A stretch of DNA of 64,000 bases from Metallyticus violacea (Eukaryota; Arthropoda; Insecta; Mantodea; Metallyticidae): the NCBI GenBank assembly GCA_030762175.1, contig CM060833.1, positions 170,424,501 to 170,488,500 of the forward strand. The letters run 5' to 3'. Under the pieces are notes generated by a model that searched no databases, was not told the DNA's origin, and worked only from the letters and a program-made list of their open reading frames with translations. This document shows, piece after piece, positions 14,117 through 24,065 of the stretch. Position numbers and translations under genes: made by a program. Position 1 is the stretch's first letter; every line of letters begins with the position of its first letter.

Positions 14117-14371
14117 AAGGGGGGGGGGTTGAATAGTTTTACTACTGAGGCACCACAGGCGGTGGACACTGGTCGTACGGGAGATAAAATGATATATTGG
14201 TAAAGGATTTTTGTAAGGAAGGAAACGTTCCAGGCCTAAGTTTACGATACCTCCCCGGCATTTGCCACTTATGAGGACTGAGGAAAACCTGGAAAACACC
14301 TCTGTCAGGACGGACGGTCCTGGCGGGATTCGAACCCCAGACATTCCGCGACCTCGGCCACCCGTGGCGGT
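14117..14371 (-). mobile_element. SINE-B copy lacking the anticodon-arm region
   Basis: Reverse-strand copy with the family tail preceded by a ten-G run. On the element strand the head reads GGCCGAGGTCGCGGAATGTC, so roughly 20 bases between the A and B boxes are absent. Target-site duplication TTCCTAA at 14110-14116 and 14372-14378. Confidence 0.86.
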
Positions 14372-15787
14372 TTCCTAAGAAGTGTACACAATCTTACTTT
14401 ATAGAAGATGCTGGAAAGTTCATCATCGTTCGGCTAGATACGCGTAGTATTGGGAGAACACTTTAATTAGCAGATTAAGTTCGGCTAGCATATTGTTTCG
14501 AAGTTCGTTACTTACATTTTTCTTTACATTCACTTGTTCTAATTTCGGGAGTGGTTTTGTTGCAGAACGTTAAGAATGCACTATTTTCCTCATTTAAACC
14601 ACACGATTTGCTTTGCACTAAACCAGTAGATTTAAATTTGTACACATTGTATTGAGTTGCGGCTTTAGAAGGAGGAAATTGATCAGGAAATTTCTGAGTA
14701 AATATCCTACCTATATGACAAGCCGATTCGTAAATAAAACACTGTTTACACAAAAAATTGAGTTGCTCTAAAGTGAACCGTCTAACAATTTTCGTGATAA
14801 ATGTTAATACCGATAGGAGAATGGTTCAGAAACGTATTCTAAACATTTCCTTATACGCTTTCAAGTAGACGAAATGTAAAATACGCGTCAACAGACTATG
14901 TCTATACCAAAGTCCTATAGAATTTAAGATAGCATTATTTTTAACATTATACTTTTATTTCTATATTTTTTGTATGTTTTGGCACCTTTCAATTAAAGCA
15001 GAGCATTTTTTGCGCACATGTTTACTCAAAATCCCAAACACTAGTTACAGGAAATTCTCCTTGGTAGGCAAAAGGCGTCAGATGTTTCTTATTACGTTTG
15101 AATAATAATACTAAAACTTCCTGGGGAATTTCTTGTGCGACAAATAAAACAATAACTATTAAATTATAAGCACAATTTAGCTTTAAGTGAACTCAGTTCA
15201 TTTGGTTTGGAGTTCATGATCTAATTAATACAAATAATATTATGTGTAGAGTTTTAAATGCCGTAATATTATTTTAATGTAATAATTATTCATTAAAGAA
15301 AAATGTGACATTTTTAATGAAACAAGAATTATTTTCTATTCTCCGTAACAGCGCACAATTCACTAATGCAGAGCTGATCTACCATTTCCATCTATCCCCA
15401 CATTTTTCACAATTCAGCAAAACTAAGGAAACAAACAAGATTTCCGTCACCTCCTTTGTTATGTACTATTTACTGATTTCGGATGTGGATTGGACAAGTT
15501 GGAGTTTACAAAGGAGAGAGCCAGTGCTGTTTACAGCAGACCACTGTGTTTGTTTTTGTTTATGCAAAGTTAACTTTCCTCTTTCAGAATAACTATTAGC
15601 TGAATATTGCGCTCTTCAGGGATAGACCCTATAGGTGGATGGGGGGTTAGGAAGCGGTTACCGCGCTCAAGTCAGAGACACAACGTCTGTGCCAACCCGG
15701 ATAGGACCGGGGATTTTCATTATTGTGCAAGATGAATGTCGTCTTGTGATGTTTCATTACATTGAAAACTAAATGTTGCATACTCAC

Positions 15788-15975
15788 TATCGAGGTCTGT
15801 GTACGTGGCATCCACTGCTTGGTCCAGAGTCTTGGTGATGACAAAGCGAAGTTGCTGGTGAGAGTTGCGCAGGAATGTGATCGCATCGTTCAGCGCCGTG
15901 TGAACTACTGTAGGAGTCTGTTCCACAGCATGCGACATCTGCTCGTTTGTCACGAACATGGACACAATTCCAGCA
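15788..15975 (-). CDS. Prominin-like gene, exon 4: end of second span and start of first extracellular loop
   Basis: The acceptor is TGTTACAG ending at 15976 and the donor is GTGAGT starting at 15787. The exon is 188 nt, entered in phase 2 and left in phase 1. It encodes AGIVSMFVTNEQMSHAVEQ and then a helical stretch with HTALNDAITFLRNSHQQLRF and DATYTDLD, as expected for the start of the first large extracellular loop of a prominin. The next exon should begin in phase 1; I could not recognise it between 1 and 15787. Confidence 0.8.
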
Positions 15976-18900
15976 CTGTAACATGTCACGTGCAACTCTA
16001 AAGCACTTTAGCCCTGAGTTGTTGGTGAACAGCAGAAGCAGAATAATCAACGAGTAAAGGTTTTGAAACGGTGTATTTAAATAAAAATAATGTTACTAAC
16101 AATCAGAGAACAAGGGAATTTGAAAGCTATAAAAACTATTTGGCTTCAATTATACACCGATGTGAATTTGTAACTTTAAAGAAAATATTTCTGCATAATT
16201 ATACAAACATACACATCTTCATTACTCTTATTACATATAAATTTTTTTAAATTTAGTTCCACCCTGTATGTATTATATTTTAATGACATTAATAGTAAAT
16301 ATTAACGAACAAGAAGCATATAGCACAATGCTCCTTATCCTCACAAAATCTATTCTAAGCTCTGACCAAACCGACGAGATCATTGAAACATTTTCACTTA
16401 TTCATTATATCTAAATTCCATTTTTATTGGTTCTAAATAAAACATAGACTCTAATAGAGGAGTTAAAAAAAAATATAGTTTGTCACCTCTTTTATTTATT
16501 TTTTTCAGTGGATTTATCTGAAGCTGATTATGATGTACCAATTGTAGAGGTCAGAAAATTCCAGCACTCTTGTATGCAGATGATGTGGGTTACAGAGATG
16601 CATTGATATCCTTAAGGTTTATTGCATTATCTGGATTGTCAAAGTTAATGTAGAGAAAACAAAGACGGGTCGTTTTCCGCCGGGTAGTATCAGTGGGAAA
16701 GAATTCAAAATGTCAATTTTTTTTGAGCAGTGTTTAACGCCCGTTTTTATTACTGAGCACCACAGGTGGTGGACACCGATGATACATGAAATGAAATGAT
16801 AAATTCATCAAGGATTTTTTAAGGAAATAAACGTTCCAGGCATAAGTTTAGGGTATCATTTTCAATTTAGGAGGAAAACCTGCAAAAAACCTCAGTCAGT
16901 GAGGACGGTCCAGGTGGGTTTCGAACCCCAAACCTCCCGCTCGCGAATCCATGCCTTAACGACCTCGGCCATCCTTGGCGGTACCAAAATGTTATAATTT
17001 GGTATAAATTTAACAATGAACGGCAAATGGTCAAGGCACAATGATTACTCATAAGGAAAAGCAAGGAGACAGCTGGGTGTTCTTGCTCACTTCATTGCGA
17101 GGGTCCCGGAAATGCCTGTCAGCACTTTACAAGTGTACAATGCACAAATTGAGCGACAATAAGCTATGGCGGCGAAATGTAGAAGTGAGTTGAATTTTGC
17201 CACAAACTTTCAACAATTTTCTGAAAAAAATACATACGAGAATAAGTGGGATTGATAAGGATATAGAACTGAACTGTGCTGGTTTTTATGAGGAAACGAA
17301 GCATTCTGTTGTTTGCTTAAATTATTTGCTTTTTATATTACTCCTAAATATTATTATATCGTATTATTTGTATATTAGAATGATCATTTCACAGATTTTA
17401 AATGTTAAGGCTTGTAATATTTTGGGGATAATTTGGTATTGCCAACTCTCCCATTAGTGAATTACACAGTTGTGTTCCATCTCAATTTAATGTGAGATTT
17501 AGATTGCCTAAGAAAATGCAGCACCTCCAGTGTTAAATAAATAAATAAATGTATTCGTGAGAAATTAGCTGTGTTAAATTAAATAGACTGGGGCATGGAA
17601 AACGAAACATCAAGGCAGAGATGAGCAAACCGTCAGGAAATATGCAGAAACCGACTGCGTTGTCGATAGTTTCAAAACGGTAAATTTACTGCAGAAATCA
17701 GAGAGGTCTTCTATTTCCTCAACATAAGGAGATAACCAGGAATACATTCCCACATTGCATGATAACAAGTGAGAGCACTCTGTTGCTCAACTACTATTGC
17801 AGAAGGTCTGAAGTACGGGTGACAGAGAGTACATCCTAAATATTTATTTTATAATTTTGTACAACGAGAACGAATCACTCTTGGCCAGCGCTCCACTCCT
17901 CTGGGGGCACAAGTCTTTGGTAGTAAAAGCCGACGAGGTACTGCTAGCGTACAGATACCTGAGAGTGCGACAAGAAGGCATGTGCATGTACTGATCTCTA
18001 CAGTTTCTATGAGGTGTATTTTGTTTATGAGTTTCAAAAAGTAAAACAACTACAAAACCGTTCCTCCAAGTTATTACTTCAACGCGAGACATGAAAATCT
18101 CAAAATACTCATCTACCACCTATACTGTTTTTACCCAAGAGGTCTAAGACATAATCTATTTGAACCCACGTTGACTTATCTAACATTGATAAGTATGGAA
18201 AAATATGTCTGCCGGGAATGCTTGAGTTTCAATTGTATCTATCATCTTTAAAATGAAACATTATATGTGTAGATTGCTTAATCACAGTCTAACTTTATAA
18301 ATGTTTTTAGGCATTTAACTCCAGAGCTTAACTTACGACAAAACAATGCTGGTAGCTTACACGAGTAGCACTAGCACCAGTTGCATGATGAAGACCAGGG
18401 TAACTCTACGACAGTTGCCCGCACAGTTGTCAGCCTGCATGCCCTCCTGTTCGTTCCAGCTGTCACTAGAGCTCTTGCTGTCAAACATGCGGCAGCAAGC
18501 ATGGACCAGTAGAATACATGGTACTCCCAGAGCCAACAGAACACCCACTGTCAGGCATACTATAAATCCAACCTCAACCTGCAGTGACTGCAACCAAAAA
18601 GTCTCTAATTAGTTGTCATAAAACGTACACAAGATGCAATCTCTGGCAGGAGAGCATTATGTCTAACAAATAAAAAGCAATACATAAAAATTAGTTAAAT
18701 TAAGGGGTTGGTGTATGAGAAACATAAAGATAGCGCAAGTGTTGACAGTGGTTGCCAAGACATACCTGCTCACGCCTCTCATTATTCACTAACACATCGA
18801 GAGTCACAACCTCAGTTTCCGGCCAATTATTTTCTTGAAGTTTCGCGAGAGTTCGTGAATTCGTACCCTGTCAACACAACTGCAGCTGTTCATAACACAA

Positions 18901-21900
18901 AGGCTGTTGACGATGCCTTACCACGCCACCACTACTGCTATGGATAGTAACACGCTACACACGGTCTAGAGAGTAGCCCCAGTACTGCCTATCTGCATCT
19001 CATACACCAACATCTACACGTCAAATTTCAGTGCATTATGTTCATCAGTTTAAAAGTTATAAGGGCCGAGAGTTGGTGAAACGTCAAAATGAACATTCTC
19101 TAATATCAAGGGTGCCAAAAAATGTGTACACACTTTCATAGTAGATATCTATTAAATATATTTCAAAGTTGAACCGAAAAACAAAAGCAATATGTAGTAT
19201 GATGTTCTGTAAACAGATGTGACTCACATACATTATGATAGCGTTGCTACGTGACAGGTAAATCAACAATGAACAAATGAAGGCAAGATTATCGTATGAT
19301 ATTCTGTAAACAGATGTGACTCACATACATTATGACAGCATTGCAACGTGACGGGTAAATTGACAATGAACAATCTGACCAGGTATTTTTTCCAGGATTT
19401 CCTCAATCCTCATAACTGGCAAATGCCAGGGAGGTACCCAAAACATAGGCCTGGATCGTTTCCTACTTTAAAAATAGTATTTCCCAATATATCATTTCAT
19501 CTCATGTATCATCAGTGTCCATCACCTGTGGTGCCTCAGTAGCAAAATTAAACACCATTTAAAAAAATGAACAAATGAAGTAAAATTTATCGTAAATCAA
19601 TAATGAACAAATAAAGCCAAGATTATCGTAAATCAACAATGAATGAATGAAGCCAAGATTATCGTATGATGTTCTGTAAACAGATGTAACACGTTTCGTT
19701 ATGCTAGCAAAATGGAGCAAAGAATATCGCTTGAACAGCGGAAAGCAATTTTGAAACAGTACTGGAAAACTGAAAATGTCGTTGAAGTTCAAAGGCAATG
19801 GATTCGTGTGTACAGAACAGAACCGTCAACGCGAGTAACAATTGCACGCTTTCGAGACAAATTTGAGACTCATGGTACCTTGTGCGATGTTCACAAGGGC
19901 AGATCTCGCACAGCAACAAGCCCCGCGCACTGAATCTAAGTCGCCGGATAGGACGAAGATGTTTCCGCCGCGTTCTTCGGATCTAATTCTGCTGGACTTC
20001 TACCTATGGGAAACTCTTAAGGAGTATACCGTAGAAAATCAGCTACACTGTCAGCACTTCGGTAAGAAATTGAAATGGCATATGCTGCAATCGCTGAGGA
20101 CACTTTTGCAAACGTTGCTCAATCAGTAGTTCAACGTACTCAGAAGAGTATCGACGCCGACGGTGGGCATTTTGAGCTACTGTTGTAACTGTAAAAGTCT
20201 AAGATGATTAGTGCTGATCATTTTCTGTTTGTGTGATTTCATTTTTGTTATGTTAACACAGTTTTTTCTTTACTTGAAGTGTGTATATATTTTGGACACT
20301 CTCTGTATATTAATATATTATATGAAAGCTTCATAAATCATACTGTTAAACGAATTTATGTTACGTTTGTTACATTTACCTGGGTGATGAGATCCACAAC
20401 GGAAACACGTTTCCACAGGGCATCCCTGAGGAGCTCTGAAAACAACAGATATTATCTGTAACTAACTGTAAGTTAGGACATTATGCAACAGTTATCTTTG
20501 TTTAGGGTGATAACTTTTTATTTGCAAATGGGTGTTACGAAATGGCAAACACTAAGTTTTAGTTGACTTATAAAATAAATGAAAGGGTAACTTACCCACA
20601 GGAAAGTCATAAGGCTGTATCCAAGACAGGAAAGAACTCAAATAACTGAATACAAAGAGACCTTCTGATAGGCCCAGGTCCTGAATATGGAACGATTCTC
20701 CCTCAGGGACATCGGGGAAGTCCAGTTTAGGTGCTACGGGTCGTTGAACTGGTCGTAGTCTGTCATCTACTGCATATTCTGGGTCGCGGTCTATACCGTC
20801 CATACGGATCGCATTGGGAGCAGGAAGAGTTTCCACTTCTGTAGATCTCTCTATGGGCACGTCTGCAGTGATCGGGTAGTCCTCTTGACGAACATCAGAC
20901 AACAATGATTCAGCTATAGGAGGGGCAGAAGATGCACTTGCTACTGTGAATTCTGAAGACGTACTGATGATTGCATCTAATTTTTTAGTTTGTATTGAAT
21001 TATCCCTAATGCTCTCTTTTTCTTCTAATTTCGGATTCTCATACATGTCCATTCTGTGAGCTTCAAACGAGGAAATCTGCATATGATCCGCAAGAGGCTT
21101 GTTTTCATTCCAAGGTTTTGGATTGTTATTGTTCTTGACTTTATCCTCAGCAACAATATTATCATTTTTCTGTTCGATTGCGAGCAGTAAGGCAGGCTTT
21201 TCTTGTTTTATATGCTTTGCAAGCTTCTCATCAACGGGGACTGCGGTGGGGTGCAGAAAATCAAACTTTTCTGGTAACTTTGTGAAACCATCCTCTGCTA
21301 CATTGTCGGACAATGTTGTTGTAGGAGACAATTCATCCACTTCTGTAGTTACAGACATTTGGTTGATCTTTTCATAATTAGCTGTGGTACTTGAGGTTGG
21401 TGATGTAGAAAAGGCCTCTTCAGTTGACTGGTTATCACTAAATTCTAATTTCACCTTTTGTTCACTTGCACTCCTACGGAAGCGGTGTTGTAAATTATTC
21501 TTCGCGCTTCCTTCGGGTTCTAGCTGAGTAACTGAAATAGTAAGAACCTCTGGAGAGGGTTTTTCTGCATTTTGTGATTTATCAACATTCTCTGCGTGCT
21601 TGTTGGATTCAAATTCTGTCGGAGATTGTAGTGAATCAATTACTGGGGGATACGATGAAACTGATTTTGGATTTTTTAATGAATGTTTACCGCCGTATTT
21701 TTTTGGAACGCGATCTTCTGTTTTAGTTTTTGAAGCCTCTCTACCCGGTGGTTTGCTTTTGTCGTCTGTTGTCTCTGAATGAGCGGACATCGCAGGTCCT
21801 TTACCTTGATCTAGTTCTTCAGTTGCTTTTGCATGTGTTGACTTTCCTACCGGGTTATCTTTACTTGAAGGCTGGTTCTTTAAGCTGTTAGAAGTCCTAG

Positions 21901-22636
21901 CAAGATCCGCGTTGGGCAAACTTCTGGCGGAACGGTTTTGGATGACACCTCCATCTTTGGGAGCTTGCCTAGGGGCTGCTGAGAGGCTGGAAACTCGGTT
22001 TATTTTTGTAACGGTGTTGTGTAACTTCTGCGTGAAGGATTGCGGAGAGTTTTTGATTGAGGACACAGATGATGTTTCCACATTTATTTCTTGTTTTAGC
22101 TGCTTTGTTAGTTTATCTGAAGAACCAGAAGTTGTCTGAAACCTTTTGTTGGATTCAGCTTTTACAACGCCTGAGGGTTTTGTCTTTGAAACAGCATTTA
22201 GTGTCGTACTAGCGCCCTCTTTTGTTTTAAAATGTGATCCGACCTTTATCTGCACTTCAGGGGACTTTATAGTGGTTAATGTGGATTGTTTTATGGTTTT
22301 ACCACCTCTCGAAGCGTCCCTTTGTTCTTTTAGAGAATTTGAAGCCTGTGGTACTTTGTTTTTAATATCTTGAAGCAGTTCTTTCCCATTAACATGCATA
22401 GTACTGTCATCTTTGACACTTTTTATTGACTTTTGCTGCTCCTGGTGTGTAGTAGGGAAAGGGTCATGCTCGGAGATGTTTTCTGTCAGTAGCGGAGCAA
22501 TAGTCTCCCCGTCTTCTGCACATTGTTTTGACACAAAGTCTACGCCATCGCAGCCCGTGAAGGTCGCAGCCACTCTTATTGTAACCAACAGCACTAGTAG
22601 AGCTAATGCTGTCCGCTGACCACCACCACTGTGCAT
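15788..22636 (-). CDS. Prominin-like (CD133 family) pentaspan membrane glycoprotein, 5' four exons, 3' incomplete
   Basis: Spliced minus-strand gene with exons 22636-20596, 20435-20380, 18587-18361 and 15975-15788. The junctions have canonical GT and AG ends and phases 1, 0 and 2 that join without a break; exon 4 ends in phase 1. The joined partial product is about 837 residues. Prominins are glycoproteins of membrane protrusions (microvilli, cilia, photoreceptor membranes) with five membrane spans and two large extracellular loops. Seen here: signal peptide; long N-terminal ectodomain; a pre-membrane segment ending in WIQPYDFPVELLRDALWKRV; span 1 (about residues 706-729) followed by CCR; a short Cys-containing cytoplasmic loop; span 2 (about 762-783); then the typical FVTNEQ start of the first big loop. 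Spans 3-5 and the tail are missing, so the gene continues left of 15788. Family assignment is by recognition of this layout and these motifs, not by a search. Insects can carry more than one prominin paralogue, so no symbol is given. Confidence 0.82.
16500..17180 (+). pseudogene. Non-LTR retrotransposon reverse-transcriptase fragment, split by a SINE-B
   Basis: Left part: FPALLYADDVGYRDAL, from about 16555, contains the YADD catalytic motif, followed in another frame by VYCIIWIVKVNVEKTKT, the usual continuation in Jockey/CR1-like elements. SINE-B occupies 16714-16984. After it the reading resumes with NGKWSRHNDYS, VLAHFIARVPEMPVSTLQVY and NAQIERQ. Frames shift several times and stops are present. 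Only the second half of the RT domain is seen; no poly-A or target duplication for the LINE was found. Confidence 0.75.
16714..16984 (-). mobile_element. SINE-B copy nested in a non-LTR retrotransposon fragment
   Basis: Reverse-strand family copy from GTTTAACGCCCGTTTTTATT to GACCTCGGCCATCCTTGGCGG. Target-site duplication CAAAATGT at 16706-16713 and 16985-16992. The flanks on both sides belong to the same reverse-transcriptase reading, so this insertion is younger than the LINE. Confidence 0.88.
18361..18587 (-). CDS. Prominin-like gene, exon 3: first span, cytoplasmic loop, start of second span
   Basis: The acceptor is GGTTGCAG ending at 18588 and the donor is GTAAGC starting at 18360. The exon is 227 nt, entered in phase 0 and left in phase 2. 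It encodes residues 700-774: VEVGFIVCLTVGVLLALG (span 1), then HACCRMFD, a roughly 30-residue polar loop with two Cys (ADNCAGNC), then RRVTLVFIMQLVLVLL, the first half of span 2. The Glu just before span 1 and the Cys pair right after it fit the prominin pattern. The frame runs into a TAA just past the donor, which supports splicing here rather than read-through. Confidence 0.82.
18707..19011. mobile_element. MITE-like element with perfect 14 bp terminal inverted repeats, in prominin intron 2
   Basis: GTTGGTGTATGAGA at 18707-18720 is the exact reverse complement of TCTCATACACCAAC at 18998-19011, which bounds 305 bp. The interior codes for nothing I recognise and resembles no other repeat in this window. 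No clear target-site duplication is visible next to the ends, so the superfamily is unknown. It could also be a chance inverted repeat, but a perfect 14-mer with this spacing is more suggestive of a non-autonomous DNA transposon. Confidence 0.5.
19374..19565 (+). mobile_element. SINE-B, 5'-truncated copy nested in a mariner-like element
   Basis: The copy begins at CTGACCAGG, so the whole tRNA-like head (about 75 bp) is missing. The body and tail (CTCATGTATCATCAGTGTCC, AAACACCATTTAAAAAAA) are intact. Target-site duplication AATGAACAA at 19365-19373 and 19566-19574 shows that it inserted in this truncated form, as expected for LINE-driven 5' truncation. Confidence 0.88.
19712..20129 (+). pseudogene. 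Mariner-type transposase remnant (DNA-binding head fused to C-terminal end)
   Basis: The first frame from 19712 (MEQRISLEQRKAILKQYWKT) is a helix-turn-helix of the kind found at the start of mariner-like transposases, running through VQRQWIRVYRTEPSTRVTIA to GRSRTATSPAH and a stop at 19933. A second frame then gives PPRSSDLILLDFYLWETLKE, the motif at the end of the catalytic domain, up to 20129. The first two catalytic Asp regions are missing: a typical transposase has about 340 residues, this has about 140 spread over two frames. It cannot encode an active enzyme. The frame switch near 19925 marks the deletion point. Confidence 0.75.
20380..20435 (-). CDS. Prominin-like gene, exon 2 (56 nt)
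   Basis: Short exon too small for ORF calling. The acceptor is TTTTCAG ending at 20436 and the donor is CAG|GTAAAT starting at 20379. With the G carried from exon 1 it reads ELLRDALWKRVSVVDLITQ in phase and hands over in phase 0 to exon 3. The residues continue the amphipathic pre-membrane helix that precedes the first span in prominins. Confidence 0.78.
20596..22636 (-). CDS. Prominin-like gene, exon 1: signal peptide and expanded N-terminal ectodomain
   Basis: This exon encodes residues 1-680 plus one base of codon 681. The start at 22636 is chosen because it is the first ATG in frame: the open frame runs further up, but the codon at 22714 is GTG. It also opens directly into a signal peptide (MHSGGGQR then the hydrophobic ALALLVLLVTI) and has A at -3. 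Residues 28 to about 640 are low complexity, rich in Ser, Thr, Lys, Glu and Pro, with no recognisable fold. A furin-type site RFRR followed by Ser lies at about residue 388 (codon ending at 21473). The conserved pre-membrane part (LGLSEGLFVFSYLSSFLSWI) is at the very end. The donor is GTAAGT at 20595. Vertebrate prominins have only about 100 residues before span 1, so about 700 here is unusual. One long open frame without stops argues for a functional exon. Confidence 0.82.
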
Positions 22637-23068
22637 CTTTATGGATACAAAAATCAGTCTATTTTTAAAACTCTTTTTACTTTCTTTTATATTCAACGCG
22701 TCTCTACTATTCACATATAAAAATCAGTCTTCGCTTTCTTCTATTTTCGAGAGTCTGGTTGTTGAATTGACGCTTTATCCCATTATCTGTACTTCACAGG
22801 GAATGTAAGAGGGTGTTCATTTCCCACTGCTCAGCACTAGGGAGCCCCTGTTAAAAATAACATAGCTATAAGTACAGGTTTTGGGTACACATAAAACATA
22901 ACCATACTTTGTAATATATTATTAAAACATAGGGATGTACATAAATAATATAGTTGTCAAGCTCTTTTATTGAAATTTAATTATTTTTGTGCTTTTCTCC
23001 TTCCCTCTCTGAGCTGCAACAGCAAGACAATTGTGAGGGTTGAAGAGCCATCTTTATTTTTCAATTAT

Positions 23069-23157
23069 AACTAAATTAATAAGAGAATTTATTTTATTTT
23101 TAATTCCTTCCTTACTTTTCAATGCACTGTTCTGGGAGGGCACCTGTGTGAAAGGAC
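23069..23157. repeat. Partner copy of the 95 bp duplicated segment
   Basis: Same segment and orientation as the insert at 23849-23943, about 780 bp upstream of it: TAAATTAATAAGAGAATTTA, AATGCACTGTTCTGGGAGGG, CTGTGTGAAAGGA. No flanking duplication is visible here, so this may be the donor site or another member of a short repeat family. Confidence 0.7.
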
Positions 23158-23691
23158 ACATTTGAACCAGTTTCAAGAGATGAATAAATTTAAATTGTAA
23201 TAAAATTTGAGTTCCTTGAAATTCCATTCTGAACAAGGACATAGATAACGTTAATTAGCAACTAAGGAGTGTAAGTTGCGAGTAATTCTTACAGTGATGT
23301 GGTTCCGAAAGTCAACATTACTATTTTTGTTTAGTGCTTTCTGGCATTTATGGTTTTAAATCCTTTGAGTATCATCTATTAGAACAGTACAAAAATATTA
23401 TAGGTCTGCTTCTGGAAGATCACCGAACACACATAAATTGAGTTTCTTTCTTGTACATATCAAAATTAAAACCCCTAATGATGTAGTATGTACAATATTT
23501 TAAACACAATCAAATGGACACGTATTGAATTGGCTTATTTTATATTGAAATGAAAGATGCAGTGTTTCTTTTCAAATTTGGACCTAGATAAGGACAAGAA
23601 AGAGTTAAAATATTCCGCATCCACAATTAAATAAAATAGATATACGTATAATTTTTATGAGAAATTCAGTTTAAGTGAACCCATTATCACC

Positions 23692-24065
23692 GTTTACCGC
23701 CACGGATGGTCGAGGTCGTTAAGGCACGGACTCGTGAGCGGGAGGTCTGGGGTTCAATTCCTACCAGGACCGTCCTCCCTGACTGAGTTTTTTTCAGGTT
23801 TTCCTCAGTCTTCATAAATGGCAAATGCCAAGCAGGTACCCTAAAATTCATTAAATTAATAAGAGAATTTATTTTATTTTTAATTCCTCCCTTAATTTTC
23901 AATGCACTGTTCTGGGAGGGTATCTGTGTGAAAGGATAAATTCTACCTAAAATTAGGCCTGGAACTTTTACTTCCTTAAAAAAAAATCCTTTCTCAATAT
24001 ATTATTTCATCGGATGTTATCACCAGTGACCACCGCCTGTGGTGTCTCTGTAGTAACAACGGGCG
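23692..24065 (+). mobile_element. SINE-B copy interrupted by a 95 bp insert
   Basis: Head ACCGCCACGGATGGTCGAGG, B box GGTTCAATTCC, and body to GCAGGTACCCTAAAATT at 23848. The SINE then resumes at TACCTAAAATTAGGCCTGGA (23944) and ends with CGGGCGTTAAAAAGTATT. The interruption at 23849-23943 is listed separately. No target duplication around the SINE itself was evident. Confidence 0.85.
23849..23943. repeat. 95 bp insert in SINE-B, second copy of the 23069-23157 segment
   Basis: About 88 bp (TAAATTAATAAGAGAATTTA ... CTGTGTGAAAGGA) repeat the segment at 23069-23157 with roughly five mismatches. The insert is flanked by TACCCTAAAATT (23837-23848) and TACCTAAAATT (23944-23954), where an intact SINE-B has this motif once. 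That looks like a target-site duplication of 11-12 bp. No coding content. Confidence 0.7.

Larger units (their letters stand above)
19104..20307 (+). mobile_element. Internally deleted mariner-like (IS630/Tc1/mariner) element
   Basis: TA dinucleotides and imperfect inverted ends bound the element: GGGTGCCAAAAAATGTGTAC near 19110 and, at the right, the complement of GTGTCCAAAATATATACACA near 20280-20297. The left subterminal region carries repeated units (TGTAAACAGATGTGACTCAC three times, AATCAACAATGAACAAATGA-like several times). A SINE-B is inserted at 19374-19565. The coding region starts at 19712 and is a deletion remnant (see the CDS entry). A second copy of the left end lies at 40326-40508. 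Confidence 0.78.

Noticed and set aside
14069..14344. 91-codon minus-strand ORF
   Set aside because: It is a translation of SINE-B sequence. Similar frames reading VRIPPGP-SLTE-FSRFS occur in other copies and are not genes.
15647..16050. Alternative frames over exon 4
   Set aside because: Only the frame joined in phase from exon 3 matches prominin; the others overlap it and lack support.
17844..18119. Extra prominin exon in intron 3
   Set aside because: Exons 3 and 4 join in phase in the middle of a membrane span, leaving no room for an insert, and this frame has no prominin motif.
21099..22619. Plus-strand ORFs across the prominin exon
   Set aside because: They are antisense shadows of the 680-codon minus-strand exon.
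22637..22714. In-frame upstream extension of prominin exon 1 to 22714
   Set aside because: The codon at 22714 is GTG, not ATG, and the added 26 residues are Lys-rich and would precede the signal peptide. The ATG at 22636 fits better.
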